From Vitellaria paradoxa (Eukaryota > Streptophyta > Magnoliopsida > Ericales > Sapotaceae), in assembly GCA_019916065.1 (NCBI GenBank), contig CM034241.1, forward strand, positions 12,747,223 through 12,811,222: a stretch of DNA of 64,000 nt, read 5' to 3'. The first letter of the stretch is position 1. Each line of letters starts with the position of its first letter. Positions 37,553 to 49,302 of the stretch are shown here, one piece after another. Below the pieces are notes generated by a model that was not told the DNA's origin, did not search any database, and worked only from the letters and a program-made list of their open reading frames with translations. The position numbers were made by a program, and so were the translations under genes.

Positions 37553-37746
37553 AGCAATGGACTGGTGCTCCTAGTTAGCTGTATCATTATCATCTGCACC
37601 TGGAAGACTAGCCTTTTCATTTGAATTGTTAAACTCAATCTGTACGACCTATTTATTACTGCTACTATCATCAATTAAATCATCGCTTTTACCCTCTTGA
37701 AAAGCTTTAAGCATAAAAGCTTCATCAAACTTCACATCCCGACTGA

Positions 37747-38440
37747 TCACCTTTTTTTTTGTTTACGATCCCAAAACTTAAACCCTTCAACACCTTTCTT
37801 ATACCCCAGAAAAATGCACTTCCTGGACTTTAGGTCAAGTTTGGACCTCTCATCACTAGACACATGAACATTAGAAAGACACCCAAAAATTCTCAAATTT
37901 GAATAATCAACCTTGTGGCTAGACCATACCTCTTCTGCAACTTTATTGTTCAATGTAATTTGCGGTGATCTATTTATGACATGACAAGCTATGTCAATTG
38001 TTTCTGCCCAGAAACTCTTTGGAAGCCCTGTATTCAACCTCATGCACCTTGCCCTTTCTGCAAGTGTCCTGTTCATCATCTCAGCCACACCATTTTGCTG
38101 TGGTGTCGTTCGCACTGTAAAATGTCGTTGAATGCCTTACTCCTCACAAAACCTCAAAAAATCTTTATTTCTGTATTCTGTACCATTATCAGACCTTAAG
38201 TACTTAATCTTTCTTCCCGTCTGATTTTCAACTTCAGCTTTCCATAATCTAAACTTGGCAAAGGTTTCAGACTTGTGTTTCATGAAGTATACCCAAACTT
38301 TTCGAGAGAAATCATCTATAAAGGTGACAAAATACTGAGCACTACCTCTAGATGGTTCTCTTACTGGTCCTTACATGTTTGAGTACACATAATCCAGCAC
38401 GCCATGAGTAACATGCTTGGCTTTCTTGAACTGTACTCTA
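37747..38440 (-). pseudogene. Nested copia integrase
   Basis: The best preserved part, 38115-37747, has TPQQNGVAEMMNRTLAERAR (catalytic Glu region), MRLNTGLPKSFWAETI and IFGCLSNVHVSSDERSKLD. The upstream catalytic part to 38440 is interrupted by stops. Confidence 0.8.
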
Positions 38441-38442
38441 TA

Positions 38443-39870
38443 CTACTTCCTAAGGACACAGAACTTATAGAAATCCAGCTTGCAGGTAATTGCACCTTTC
38501 AGTAGATTTCTCCTTGCTAGTTCCTTCATATCACGTTCTTCAATATGTCCTAGCCGTATGTGCCATAACAACATGTCATCTAATTCAGATTCTGCAACTG
38601 ATGCTCTGCCTACAACCATACTCCATACTAGTTTGTAGATGTTTCCTGGCTGCTTTTGACCCGTCATAACTACCATGGCTCTTTTCGTAACCTTTAGGAC
38701 TCCACCTTCTGACTTGTAAACTGTAGCCACTCAAGTCCAAAGTACCTAGAGAAATAAGATTTTTTTTTCAATTCTAGTATGTGCCTGACATCACCCAACA
38801 CCCTCACTACTCCATCAAACATCTTGATTTTAATGGTTGCTTGCCCAGTAACCTTGCATGTAGCGTCATTACCCATTAAAATAAAATCACAATCTACTAA
38901 ATGATAAGACTCAAACCAATGTTGGTGTGGACACATGTGATACGAGCAACCAGAATCTAATATCCACGAGTCATACAATCAATCAAGATTGCTTACTAAA
39001 ACTGATAGCATATCTCGATCTCCAGAATCTACATCATTCTGTGCAATATTTGTAGAACTTGAACTTCCTTCGGATTTCTTCTCGTCTCCTTGTTTCAACT
39101 TTGGACAATCCCATTTGTAGTGACCCATCTGATGGCACTTGTAACATTTAATGCTCTTCAGATTTCTGCCATGTGATTTAGATCTTGAATTAGACCGCTT
39201 GTTAGTATTCCGTTTCTTCTTCCTTCCCTAATTAGAACCTCCTTTTGCCACAAGCCCTACTCCTTGTGTACCATCACTATTACTTAGCCTTCGTTGATTA
39301 AAAGAAAGTAAAACAGTTGACACTTCATCCAAATCTAGGGTTTATTTTCCTCGCCGTAATGTGGTCACAAGATGCTCATATGAAGAGGGAAGAGATACTA
39401 ACAACATCAGGGCCTTGTCCTCATCTGTGAATGTAACATCAAGTCTCCGTATATTGCTAATAATCTGATTGAACGTGTTTATATAGGCGACCAAATCTAT
39501 ACCCTCCAACATCTTCAATCCATATAGCTTCTGCTTGAGATACAATTTATTGGTGAGTGATTTTGACATATACCAACTCTCCAATTTCTTCCAAACATTC
39601 GCTGGAGAACTCTCATCCATGACGTGGTACATAACCATGTCCACCAAACAGAGCCAAATCATAATGACGACTCTTCTTTCAAGTTCATCCCAATCTACTT
39701 GGCTTATTCCTTCAGGTTTTGTGCCAGTTAGTGCTTTCATCATCCCCTATTGCATCAACAAGTCTTTCACATGCCTCTGCCATAATGTGAAATTTTCAAT
39801 CCCATTGAACTTCACCACATCAAATTTACCATTGCAGAAGTCCCAGCCATATCAACCACGGCTTTGATAC
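38443..39870 (-). pseudogene. Nested copia gag, protease and GAG-pre-integrase
   Basis: Gag begins near 39850 (KFNGIENFTLWQRHVKDLLM), continues in 39743-39342 (WKKLESWYMSKSLTNKLYLK, LPSSYEHLVTTLRRG) and has a CCHC knuckle CYKCHQMGHYKWDC near 39150. The protease follows in 38978-38694 with [15 protein letters not shown]-pre-integrase is 38730-38443 (DDMLLWHIRLGHIEERDMKE). At least four stops interrupt the polyprotein. Confidence 0.85.
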
Positions 39871-39875
39871 CAGTT

Positions 39876-40097
39876 TGTAGTGTGAATATGAATGAAAAAA
39901 GCAACAAGAAAGTAAGAAATCAACACAAAGGATTTAACGTGGTTTGGCCAGATTACCTACATCCACGACGGTTGAAATATTTTTCTTATTAACTTCAAAA
40001 TTCTTATAGGGTTCATAGTACAAGAGTACGTTCTAGTTTGGAAACTCCTCATTACTTCCTAGTTTTACAGTCTGAATAAGAACCACATATCTCAACA
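39876..40097 (-). repeat. 5' LTR of the nested copia
   Basis: 222 bases bounded by TG and CA on the minus strand. It abuts, with a 3-base spacer, the PBS TGGTATCAAAGC at 39872-39861. Confidence 0.85.
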
Positions 40098-40925
40098 ATA
40101 AGCAATCTTAAGTAAAGGGAGCTTGGGGCACGAATTGGCATCATGCCCCACTTGGTCACATGTAGCACATATCACCTTTGCTTCAACCAATTTCTCCTTA
40201 TTCTTAAGCTTAAGAGAGTCTAACTTATGTTGCAACACAGCTAGCCTAGCCCGCAAATCATCACTCTCACTTAACTCCAAATGACCACTAGGTATCCTCT
40301 GTGGTCTTATCAAATAAAGTACAATTGCACATGGTAGACACTAGTTGCTTAAGACTACGAGTCAAAGACTCATGGAATATGCTCACTAATCTCCATAGTT
40401 CAAAACCATGGTGGGGACAAGCCATTAAAAGGTCCTCGAACCTTTCCCAAACTCGACAAAAAATTTCATTGGGTTTACAAGAAAAGGTAGTAATCTGTCG
40501 CCTATAATACTGAGTTTTCTGGGTAGGGAAATATTTTTTAAGAAACTTAGTTTGCATTTCATGCCACATTCCAATAGAACACAGGCGAAGGGAATTAAGC
40601 TAGAACTTGGCTTTGTCCTTAAGGGAAAATGGAAAGAGTTGAAAGCGCACTACATTCTCATTGGCATTGTTGTCAACACAAGTGTTGCTCACTTTCTCAA
40701 ACTCCCGAAGGTGGTTGTAGGGATTTTCAGAGTCAAGACCATGGAAAGTAGGAAGAAGTTGGATGATTCTTGGTCTAAGTGTGAAGTTTCCCCTATTCAA
40801 AGGCAAAATTATGCACGATGGTGTAGTTTGCCTAACAGGGTTAAGGTGATCTCTCAAAGGAATAAAACCTGGAACCTCGGGGGATTATCCCCATGCACAC
40901 TACCTTCCCCCCTTAAGTCAGCCAT
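40098..40925 (-). pseudogene. Athila gag, N-terminal part
   Basis: It starts at the ATG at 40925 (MADLRGEGSVHGDN), changes frame near 40857, and carries the gag core NPYNHLREFEKVSNTCVDNN, RFQLFPFSLKDKAKF, MWHEMQTKFLKKYFPTQKT. A TAG replaces the Trp expected after DKAKF. A CCHC knuckle CATCDQVGHDANSC lies at about 40175-40130, directly before the copia insertion. Confidence 0.8.
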
Positions 40926-41290
40926 TGAGTGAAATGATGAGGTGGTAAGTGAGACTGTGGAAAGTGATTCAAGATAATAGGAAGGGTCTTCTAGTTGAAA
41001 GTCAACTACAATTACCCTACGCGATCTTAGTTGTATGCACTTCAAAAATTTTGAGTCTTTTAAAGTTTTTTTTTATTTTTTATTTTTTTAAAGACAAAGT
41101 TCTTTAGCTATCCTAGCAACACTAAAGAAAATAAAACAAAAATGAAAATAAATATAAAAAGACAAAAAGAAGTATAGAACGATGTCACCTGGAGGTCCAA
41201 TTGCAACCACGTCGGCAAGTACTTTCAGCAACAAGTTCTTCGAGTTCGTCATACACACACCGTTGCTCCTCGACAATGACGCCAAAAACT
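40926..41290 (-). other. Athila leader and primer-binding site
   Basis: A non-coding leader with T-runs. The PBS TGGCGTCATTGTCGAGGA (41284-41267) begins 6 bases inside the 5' LTR and resembles the Asp-tRNA-type PBS of Athila elements. Confidence 0.7.
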
Positions 41291-42839
41291 TGACTGCTCT
41301 CACAATTGGAAGAGGCTCATTCTCAAGTGCAAGAGGTCGGTTGAAGTTTAGTTTAGGTGAGCCCTAGGTCATCTCCACAAGGAGCAAGGGTGTGACTAGG
41401 GGTAGAAAACTTATTTTTGAAGGTGCTTGTAGAAATTGTAAAAAAGAAAAGAAGAAAATCTTTTTGAGGTTTTCAAACTTGGAATTGTGAAAACGATTTT
41501 GAAGCGTAGACAAAGCAAAAACCAAAATACTAAAGAAATCAACCTCTTTTAAACTTAAACAAACTACTATGAAAAAAAGCACTTGGTTTCAACCTAATCC
41601 CATAATGTTATCAAAGGGATGAATTCGAATATATGGTTAACTCGACCTAATATCTACACCTGTAGTATTAGGCCGGAAGATTTAACGCTAGAAAACCTTT
41701 TTCTAAATAAACTGTTATTCTAGGGTTTTGAAATTAGTTTCGAAGTCACCGAGACATGGAATTGACCTTTGGTTTGCAAGATCGTAACCAAAGTTCAACT
41801 TTATCATAGGTGATTCAGTTTCAAAAGTTAACCTAGAATTATGATTCTTACATTTTTAATCAAAAGATGACAAACTATGTTCAGTTCATAATATCCGAAT
41901 TCATCTCCTTCGATTTCATTACATTCCTAGGTTAAAACCAAGAAAAAAATCTAGCCTAGCATTATAGAAGTGTAACTAAGGCTATGCGAAAAAGAAAAAA
42001 TCTTCATTACGTAAGAAAAAGTTAAATTGAAGTGCTTCAAAATATTTTAAAGCAAGTTCGAATCTTAAACCAATAACAAAAGAATAAAGATTAAGTATCA
42101 CAGAGCGAAAATAAAAGATAAAAAGTAAGAAAACAATAAACTTTTAATTGAACATAATAAAAAGTGATGCTTACAAAGTAAACCCTATGGTGAAAATAAT
42201 GTAATCTTTTCCAACAATCCAAAACGGGACGAAAACAGCTAACGTAGGGTTTGAACCCCTAATACATCAGAATTTAGCCTATTTATAGGCGTATACAACT
42301 CAGGGGTATAATTGTAATTTTATAATTTGAAATTAATGTTAAAAGTTTGCTGAAGGAACGTCATGGGCGCCCAAGCTTCACTAGGTGCGCCCCCAAGCCG
42401 CTGCACACCCCACGTGTTCGATACAAGTCCTGAGACAAAGGTTGGAAACTTACTCTCGGTGGGCACCCAAGGTGTTGTACAAGCGGGCGCCCAAGCTATT
42501 GTGCACCCAAGGGGTGCTCAATCGGGCGCCCAAGGTCTTTTCAGCCAAGTGTTTGATGAAAGTCCTAAAAGAGTTCAGCAAAGTTAAGCCTCGGCAGGTG
42601 CCCAAGCTCTAGCACAATCGGGCGCCCAAGGCTTATACGCCCAAAGTAGACAACTCAGTTTTGAATTGTAATTTTCAGCTCCTAACTTGGTTTCCTTGAG
42701 CTATGTTCCTCCATTTCCCTACAAAACACACAAAGACAATAGAAGTAATCAAAACAAGATAAAATGCATTTTACTTGATAAAATGTTCATAAGAAGAGTG
42801 TAAAATGAAGCTAAAAATGACAATGATTGCATGCAATCA
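41291..42839 (-). repeat. Athila 5' LTR
   Basis: 1549 bases, pair of 25688-27250, ending at TSD CTATC (42840-42844). Short plus-strand frames within it (such as 42363-42612) come from the GC-rich GGCGCCCAAG blocks and are not genes. Confidence 0.92.
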
Positions 42840-42844
42840 CTATC

Positions 42845-43165
42845 CTACAAATCTAACATTAGGTTAACCCTTCGGCTGAACAAACCAGAGCAACACCATA
42901 CCGTTGACTTATTGTACAGGTAGGATGCCCCAATGGACACCCTAGGCGCCCGCCCTAGACCCCAGGTGGCCGCCCCTTATCCCGGTGCCCCTCTGCATAC
43001 CCCCGAGTTAAAATATTGACTTTTGAGCTACTTTGCCCATTTCTTCCAAAATTCGCAACCTTATGTCATTTGTAATGACTAATATTACTTAGATAACATA
43101 TTATCATGCCCAAAACATATTAAAAACCATCAATTTATACCAATATGAAAATCTGGGATATTACA
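42845..43165 (-). repeat. Tekay 3' LTR, proximal part
   Basis: It resumes the LTR after the Athila insertion with CTACAAATCTAACATTAGG and ends GGGATATTACA, matching 51979-52291 of the 5' LTR. Confidence 0.9.
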
Positions 43166-43178
43166 TTCTCCTCTCCTT
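43166..43178 (-). other. Tekay polypurine tract
   Basis: AAGGAGAGGAGAA on the minus strand abuts the 3' LTR. Confidence 0.75.
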
Positions 43179-43239
43179 ATAAAAATTTCGTCCTCGAAAT
43201 TTATTACATAAAATAATCTAAGTAAATAGTTGTGGGTAT

Positions 43240-46200
43240 CATTTTCCCATCTCGGATTCACGTTCCTAGGTTGATTCTTCAACGCCATGATGTTTCCACA
43301 ATACTCGAACCAATGGAATTATCTTGCCTCGAAGTACTTGATCCCAAGAATCCACAATCCGAATCGATCTTACTTTATAAGTCATATCAGAATTTACCTC
43401 CAATTCAGTCCATTCTATCACATAAGTAGGGTCTGGAATATACTTACGTAACATAGAAATATGAAAAACCTCGTGCACTCCAAACAATTATGGTGGTAGT
43501 ACCAATCGGTAAACAACCTCCCAACTTTGGCTAATATCTCAAATAGACCAATATATCTGGGGATAACTTTCCTCGCTTACCAAATCTGAACTGTTCTTTC
43601 CGGGGTAACATTTTCAGAAATACATGATCTCCTACTTGAAATTCCAAAGGTCTTCTTCTTTGATCTGTGTAGCTCTTCTGACGACTGTGTGCTGTCTCTA
43701 ACCTCTGCTTGATAACCTTAATCTTCTCATTAGTTTCCCGAACTAAATTTGGCCCAATCATAGTGGCTTCCCCAATCTGTATCCAACAAACTAGCAATCT
43801 ACATGGTCTACCATACAATGCTTCAAATGGTGCCATCCCAATGCTAGCTTGATAGCTATTATTGTAAGCGAATTCCACTAGTGACGAATAATCTTCCCAG
43901 CTTCCTTTAAAATCTAGCATACAACCTCGAATCATATCTTCTAAAATCTGAATTGTTCTCTCAGACTGTCCATCAGTTTGAGGGTGATAGGTAGTACTAA
44001 AGCATAATTCTACTCCCATCGTTACTTGAAAACTCTGCCAAAATCAGGAAACAAATCATGGGTCCTGATATGAAAGAATCGATACCCAGTCCCATGTAAT
44101 CTTATAATTTCCTAAACATATAATTAGGCTAATGAATCCATTGAATCCGTCACCCGCATCAGTAGGAAATGAGCTAATTTGGTTAAACGATCTACAATTA
44201 CCTATATGGCGTCACAACCTCTTTTAGTCCTTGGCAACCATAACATAAAATTCATAGTGACATTCTCCCATTTCCATTCAGATATCAGCAACGGCTGTAG
44301 CAGCCCAACTGGTCTCTGATGTTCTACCATCACTTGCTGACAAGTTAGGCACTTGCTAATGAATTCTGCTACGTCTTTCTTCATTCCAACCTAATAAAAC
44401 TGTCGCTTCAAATCATGATACATCTTCGTACTCCTTGGATGCACTATCAATCTTGAATGATGAAACTCCTTCATAACTTCCTTTTGAGCTGACAAAGGTT
44501 TATAAATTCTCCCTTGATATTTGACCATCTTATTATTATCTACCGTCCAGCCTAGAATATCTACTAGACCTTTTACTTTAACCTGAATGTCATCAGCTCC
44601 TCGTCGATCTCTGTGCTTCAATTACCTTACTAACAAGTATGGGTTGAACAACAGAAGTATACAATGCCACCTATATATCGCCTTCCTTAAGTTCCAAATC
44701 AAATTCATTCAAAGTTCCCATCATTTCCCATTCTTTGATGATAACACTAGCTATGATACTCTGAGTCTTCCTACTTAACGCATCTAGCACCACATTTGTT
44801 TCACTTGGATGGTAGTGTAGCTCAAAATCATAATCCTCCATATACTCCATCCATCTCCGCTGTCTTAAATTCAAATCTTTCTAAGTGAAGATGTACTTCA
44901 GACTTTTATGATCTGAAAATACTTCAAACTTTTTACCATACAAATAATGTCTCCAACTTTTTAATGCAAAAATTACAGCTGCCAACTCTAAGTCATGAAC
45001 TGGATAATTCCGCTCATGAGTTTTCAACTGTCTTGAACCATAAGCCACAACTCTCCCCTTCTGCATAAGAACACAACCAAGTCCTTCTCGAGATGCATCA
45101 CAATACACAGAGTATCCTGTGCCCCTCTCTGAAATGACTAATATTGGAGCAGTGGTTAATCTTTTCTTAATCTCTTGAAATGATTTTTCATAAGCATCAT
45201 CCCACTCAAATTTAACTCATTTTCGGGTCAACTGAGTCAAATGAGCTGCCAATCTAGAAAAATTCAAAACAAATCTCTTGTAATATCCTGCTAATCCCAG
45301 AAAACTACGAATCTCAAATACATTATTCAGCCTAGACCATCCCAGAATAGCTTCAATCTTGGATGGATCTACTACCACCCCTTCCTCAAATACAACATGC
45401 CCCAAAAATTTAACTTCTCTGAGCTACAGAAATCTACTTCCACAAACATTTACTCAACTTAGCATGCAATTGATGATCTTTCAACCTTTGTAACACAAGT
45501 CCCAAATACTGCTCATGTTCATTCTCTGTCTTGGAATATACCAACACGTCATCTATAAACACCACTACAAACTTGTCTAAATAATCTTTAAAGATTTGAA
45601 TCATCAAATCCATAAATACTACGAGTGCATTTGTCAAACCAAATGGCATAACTAAGTACTCGTAGTGACCATACTGGGTTCTAGATGCCGTCTTAGGAAT
45701 ATCTTCCTTCCTTACTCTTAATTGATGATACTCGGACCTTAGATCAATCTTTGAAAACACAGATGACCCTTTCAACTAGTCAAATAAATCATCAATTCTT
45801 GGCAACGGGTACCTGTTTTTAACTATCACCCCGTTTAGCTTCATGTAATCAATGCACATTCTTAATGTTTCATTTTTCTTTGCTGCAAATAGTGCCAGTG
45901 CACCCCAAGGTGAGGTACTAGGTCTAATAAAACCCTTAGCTAACAGCTCATCAATTTGCTTCCTTAATTCTACCAATTATGTTGGAGCCATTCTATATGG
46001 GCGAATGGAGATGGGCTCTGTGCCGGGAACCAAGTCAATAGTAAACTCCACTTCCCACTCAGGCGGCAATCCAGATATCTCTTCTGGGAACACTTCCAGA
46101 AAATCACATACAACTTTTGGCAGCTCAACTTTTTGTTCTCTATCTTTCTCTTCCATGGCCATGCAAGCAAACAGGTTGCATAAATTAACTTTTCCCAATG

Positions 46201-46600
46201 TTCCACAAGTGACAAGTCTTGCCAATTACATTAGTCTGCAAAGAAGCAGATCTGATCTCTTTCTGGAGTTAACAAAGTTACCTTATGTTTGTTACAATCA
46301 ATCATAGCCTGATAGGATATAAGCCAATCCATTCCAAGTATGACATCAAAACCCCTCATCTTCAATACTATCAAATCAAACATCGGGAGAAATTCCTATC
46401 CATTAAAAGCATCATTTACTCTTAACTCACACCCTTTGCATACTTGTGTTAATGAGGAAAATCCCGCTATGGGCATCTCAATGCATAAAAGTAAATCTAA
46501 TGGGCTAACATCTATTCCCAAAGCAGATACAAATGATGCAGTAATAAATGAATGTGAAGCTCCAGTATTTAGAAACACTATGGCACTAGATGAATGGACA
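43240..46600 (-). pseudogene. Tekay pol (protease, RT, RNase H, integrase, post-integrase region)
   Basis: Protease near 46579: VFLNTGASHSFITASFV, where the catalytic Asp of DTGASHSF is Asn, then MRGFDVILGMDWL. RT 46225-45434: [55 protein letters not shown] and an intact [11 protein letters not shown]. RNase H 45108-44671: [33 protein letters not shown]. Integrase 44621-43531: FHHSRLIVHPRSTKMYHDLK, CLTCQQ, TTYHPQTDGQSERTIQILED. Post-integrase 43487-43240: VFHISMLRKYIPDP and HHGVEEST. Stops replace Gln before KGSSVF (45776) and before KDLNLRQ (44881), and Trp after EEST (about 43263). Not functional. Confidence 0.9.
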
Positions 46601-46829
46601 CGAAAAATACCTCAAGTCACCATCAACTCAATTGGTACCTTCTGTTGTGCAACTGTAAATACTCTTTCCTATATCGGTATATCCTGTGATCTCCCTGGCC
46701 TCTGTCCTTATGGGGCCACCCTCTGTTGTTGCGGTATCCCACTTGGCATTGTCCCTTGTAGCATATTTCTCTGCTGGCGTTGTTGCTACATTGACTGAGA
46801 AGTCAACGGACGACTGCCCTGGAAAGACC

Positions 46830-48059
46830 CCCCAGTATGTATCAGTTTATCTCCTATGCCACCCTGTGCTTGCGGGCAAAACTTTTGAATATGCCCAGCC
46901 TATCCACATCCATAACATACCCTGTTTTCTCCAGTCTGCCTACTCTTCATCTGTTCTGTTGTTCCAGTCTGTCTCCTAGTCCTTGGACACTCTATACTTT
47001 TATGGCCCAGCTGTCTATAATTAAAGCATGTAACTTGCCTTTGGGAAGTCCCCTCTGATCTCCTAGATTGTGTGGGTACTATATTTCCTTAATATGACAA
47101 CTGAATCTGCGGGGCTGATTAACTACCTCTTATCCTTTTTCTATTCCCACTTTCCTGTTGTATCCTTGAACTCTTGCCATGGCAACTTTCTTGGATACTC
47201 TTGGTCTCATTCAGGTCCCTTTCTACTATTATCACCCTATTACCAGGGTCTCATAATCATCTAGTTCCAACAACACCATCCTATTCATCAATGCTGGCCT
47301 TAACCCTCGTTCAAACCTTCTACATTTCAGATGAGTGGTAGAAATAAGTTCAGGTGTATACTTGGATAAATCAGAAAACTTTCTCTCATACTCTAATATT
47401 GTCATATTTCCCTGTATCAGACTGGCAAACTCCTCTCTTTTTGCATCCCTTAAAGATTGTGGGAAGAAATGATTTCTAAATCTTTCCTTAAATCCCTCCC
47501 AAGTAAGACCCTGTGAACCCCTTGAACCCTTCAAACTAGCCCACCAAGCAGATGCTCGTCCCACTAATTGAAAAGTGGCTAAAGTAATGCAAGTCATATG
47601 GTCAGTAACCTCTATGGCCACTAATATCTTCTCACATTCATCCAAAAACTGTTCAGCTATATCTGTGTCGACTACTCCATCATAAGTTGGAGGTTTCATC
47701 CTCCTGAACCTGTCAGATGTATTCACACCAGTTTACATGGGTGGTTGTGGGCCTGCTCAAACTTCTCCTGCTATTGCGGCCATGATTGCCGCCAAATGCT
47801 GTAATATCACCCCAGCATCCACAATTGTAGGCTGTGGAATCATGGGTGCCTGATATTGCATCTCCTCCTCTCCTGTGACCCCTTATTGTATATTAGGTTG
47901 TGCTTTAGCTACTGCACTTTGGTGTGTTTCCTGTCCCTATTGAATAGGTGCATTGATCCCTTCTTGATCTATCGGGGAATTTTCCTGTCCTCTACCTCTA
48001 CCCTAGCCTCTACCACGGCCACGGCCTTAGCCTCGAGCTCTTATCTCTCATGGTGGCAT
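46830..48059 (-). pseudogene. Tekay gag
   Basis: From the ATG at 48059 the frame starts MPP followed by an Arg/Gly repeat (GRGRGRG) in which CGA codons have become TGA. The retrotransposon gag domain is open at 47726-47232 (MKPPTYDGVVDTDIAEQFLD, ASAWWASLKGSRGSQGLTWE, RNHFFPQSLRDAKREEFASL, ILEYERKFSDLSKYTPEL). A CCHC knuckle near 46930 reads CYGCG, stop, AGHIQKFC. Its stops are compatible with C-to-T changes. Confidence 0.85.
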
Positions 48060-48382
48060 CTTTATTTAGAAGTATAATAAGGTACAAGAGTAGTGAGGTT
48101 TAGTTGAAATTGCTGAAATTAAAATATAACTTCATTAAACATTAAGTTAACATTTCTATATAACCATAGAGTTACATCATAAGGACATCAGCTTCTACTA
48201 CATAAGATTACTTAAATAGTCTCATCATTACATCAGTCAAAGATAACGTTACTAACTAAACTTTAAAAGGAAATACAACATGACACTGGTTACTTAGCCT
48301 TATAACCAATCCGATTACCACCAAGGGTGTAACGACCCGCTTCCATATAGTACAATATTGTCCGCTTTAGGCTTGGTAAGCT

Positions 48383-48448
48383 ACTTCTCAAAAGGTCACC
48401 CATCCCAGTACTGCTCCCACTAGAGCACACTTAACCCTGGAGTTCCCA
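48383..48448 (-). ncRNA. 5S rRNA-like block in Cassandra LTR (3' LTR copy)
   Basis: On the minus strand it includes GTTAAGTGTGCT and GTACTGGGATGGGTGACC. The A box has one change against the 5' LTR copy (GCG to GTG). It is 5S-derived, not a ribosomal RNA gene. Confidence 0.8.
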
Positions 48449-48824
48449 CTAAACCGAGTGCCCTCACGGCTTTAAAACGCGTTGTACTATATTGATATCA
48501 AATATTACATATATGCCACTTCCTTCCATGACCCAGGCGATGTGGGATGGGAGGCATTACTTCTCTGCTTCACCTCCCGCTTTACTCTCCCGCAGGTAGA
48601 GTTCCTCACGGGCAGGTCCCTCACAATCCTTCCCCTTACAGGGTACGCGTCCCCACGTGGCCTCCTGTTTCACTCTCCCGCAGGCAGAGTCGCTCACAGG
48701 TAGGTCCCCTACACGTGGGGCCTACGCGTGATCCCACACTTCCGGCTGGGTACAGGTTCTGATACCATTTGTAATGACCCGCATCCATATAGTACAATAT
48801 TGTCTGCTTTGGGCTTGGTAAGCT

Positions 48825-48890
48825 ACTTCCCAGGAGGTCACTCATCCTAGTACTGCTCCCACTGGAGCACGCTTAACCCTGGAGTTCCCA
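48825..48890 (-). ncRNA. 5S rRNA-like block in Cassandra LTR (5' LTR copy)
   Basis: On the minus strand it includes GGGTTAAGCGTGCT, AGTACTAGGATGAGTGACC and TCCTGGGAAGT, matching the internal promoter half of plant 5S rRNA. The 5' portion of 5S is replaced by element sequence. Confidence 0.85.
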
Positions 48891-49077
48891 CTGAACCCAG
48901 TGCCCTTACGGCTTTAAAACACGTTGTACTATATTGATATCGAATATTACATATATGTCACTTCCTTCCACGACCCAGGCAATGTGGGATGGGAGGCATT
49001 GCTTCTCTGTTTCACTTCCTGCTTCACTCTCCCGCAGGCAGAATCCCTCGCGGGCAGGTCCCTCACAGTCCCTCACA

Positions 49078-49289
49078 AGGGGAATTTGTCTTTCCAAAAT
49101 TTTTCCCTTTTTCCACCACCTAACCTTAACAATACGAAGAAAAGCTACGAGTGTGTCTCCTCCCACAACAGTAAGTACAAGTCCTATAGCAATGCTTAAG
49201 ACAGTTTCTGTGTATGTATCCCAATCTACGATAAGTGCCACAAGCCCCTCACAAGTCCTCTCCACTGTTAGAACTCTCGCCCGTCTCAT
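49078..49289 (-). CDS. Tekay leader ORF 2, interrupted by Cassandra
   Basis: It starts at the ATG at 49289 (MRRARVLTVERTCEGLVALI). The middle is hydrophobic (TETVLSIAIGLVLTVVGGDT, then LVAFL), so one membrane span is possible, followed by a basic tail (RIVKVRWWKKGKILERQIPL). Cassandra enters the frame at 49077. If the TRIM and one AAGGG copy are skipped, the frame continues on the far side for only about 11 more codons to a stop near 48290. I do not recognise the protein. Confidence 0.35.
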
Positions 49290-49302
49290 GGGTGCTGGAT
49301 TC

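Larger units (their letters stand above)
35735..40097 (-). mobile_element. Ty1/copia element nested in the Athila gag
   Basis: 5' LTR 39876-40097 (222 bases, TGTTGAGATATG to CACTACA), PBS TGGTATCAAAGC at 39872-39861, gag, protease, integrase, RT and RNase H in copia order, a polypurine tract CCAAGGTGGAGAT (35820-35808) and the first ~73 bases of the 3' LTR (35807-35735). The rest of the 3' LTR is missing, so no TSD can be read at that side. The Athila gag reads into it from 40098 and out of it at about 35734. Confidence 0.85.
25688..42839 (-). mobile_element. Athila-type Ty3/gypsy retrotransposon nested in the Tekay 3' LTR
   Basis: It is flanked by CTATC (25683-25687 and 42840-42844). On the minus strand: 5' LTR 41291-42839, PBS 41284-41267, gag 40925-40098 continuing at about 35734, PR, RT, RNase H and integrase down to 31725, an extra ORF at 30669-29560, a polypurine tract at 27262-27251 and the 3' LTR 25688-27250. 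The pol sequence style ([20 protein letters not shown]) and a PBS of the TGGCG type are typical of Athila. A copia element splits gag. Over the first 140 bases I count about nine differences between its two LTRs, so it is not very recent. Confidence 0.9.
48328..49077 (-). mobile_element. Cassandra TRIM retrotransposon (5S-rRNA-like LTRs)
   Basis: Two LTRs (48328-48640 and 48770-49077) surround about 129 internal bases. The first 298 bases of the two copies align without length change. The PBS TGGTATCAGAACC (48767-48755, minus) lies 2 bases from the 5' LTR. AAGGG flanks the element (48323-48327 and 49077-49081, sharing the last A). Each LTR carries on the minus strand a 5S-rRNA-like block with GTTAAGCGTGCT and AGTACTAGGATGAGTGACC, the A- and C-box regions of the Pol III internal promoter. 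Small size, no coding capacity and 5S-derived LTRs define Cassandra elements, as described in many plants. Confidence 0.92.

Noticed and set aside
42363..42612. Two overlapping plus-strand frames, about 75 codons
   Set aside because: They lie inside the GC-rich block of the Athila LTR.
48328..49077. 5S rRNA genes
   Set aside because: Only the internal promoter half matches 5S, and it sits in the LTRs of a Cassandra element.
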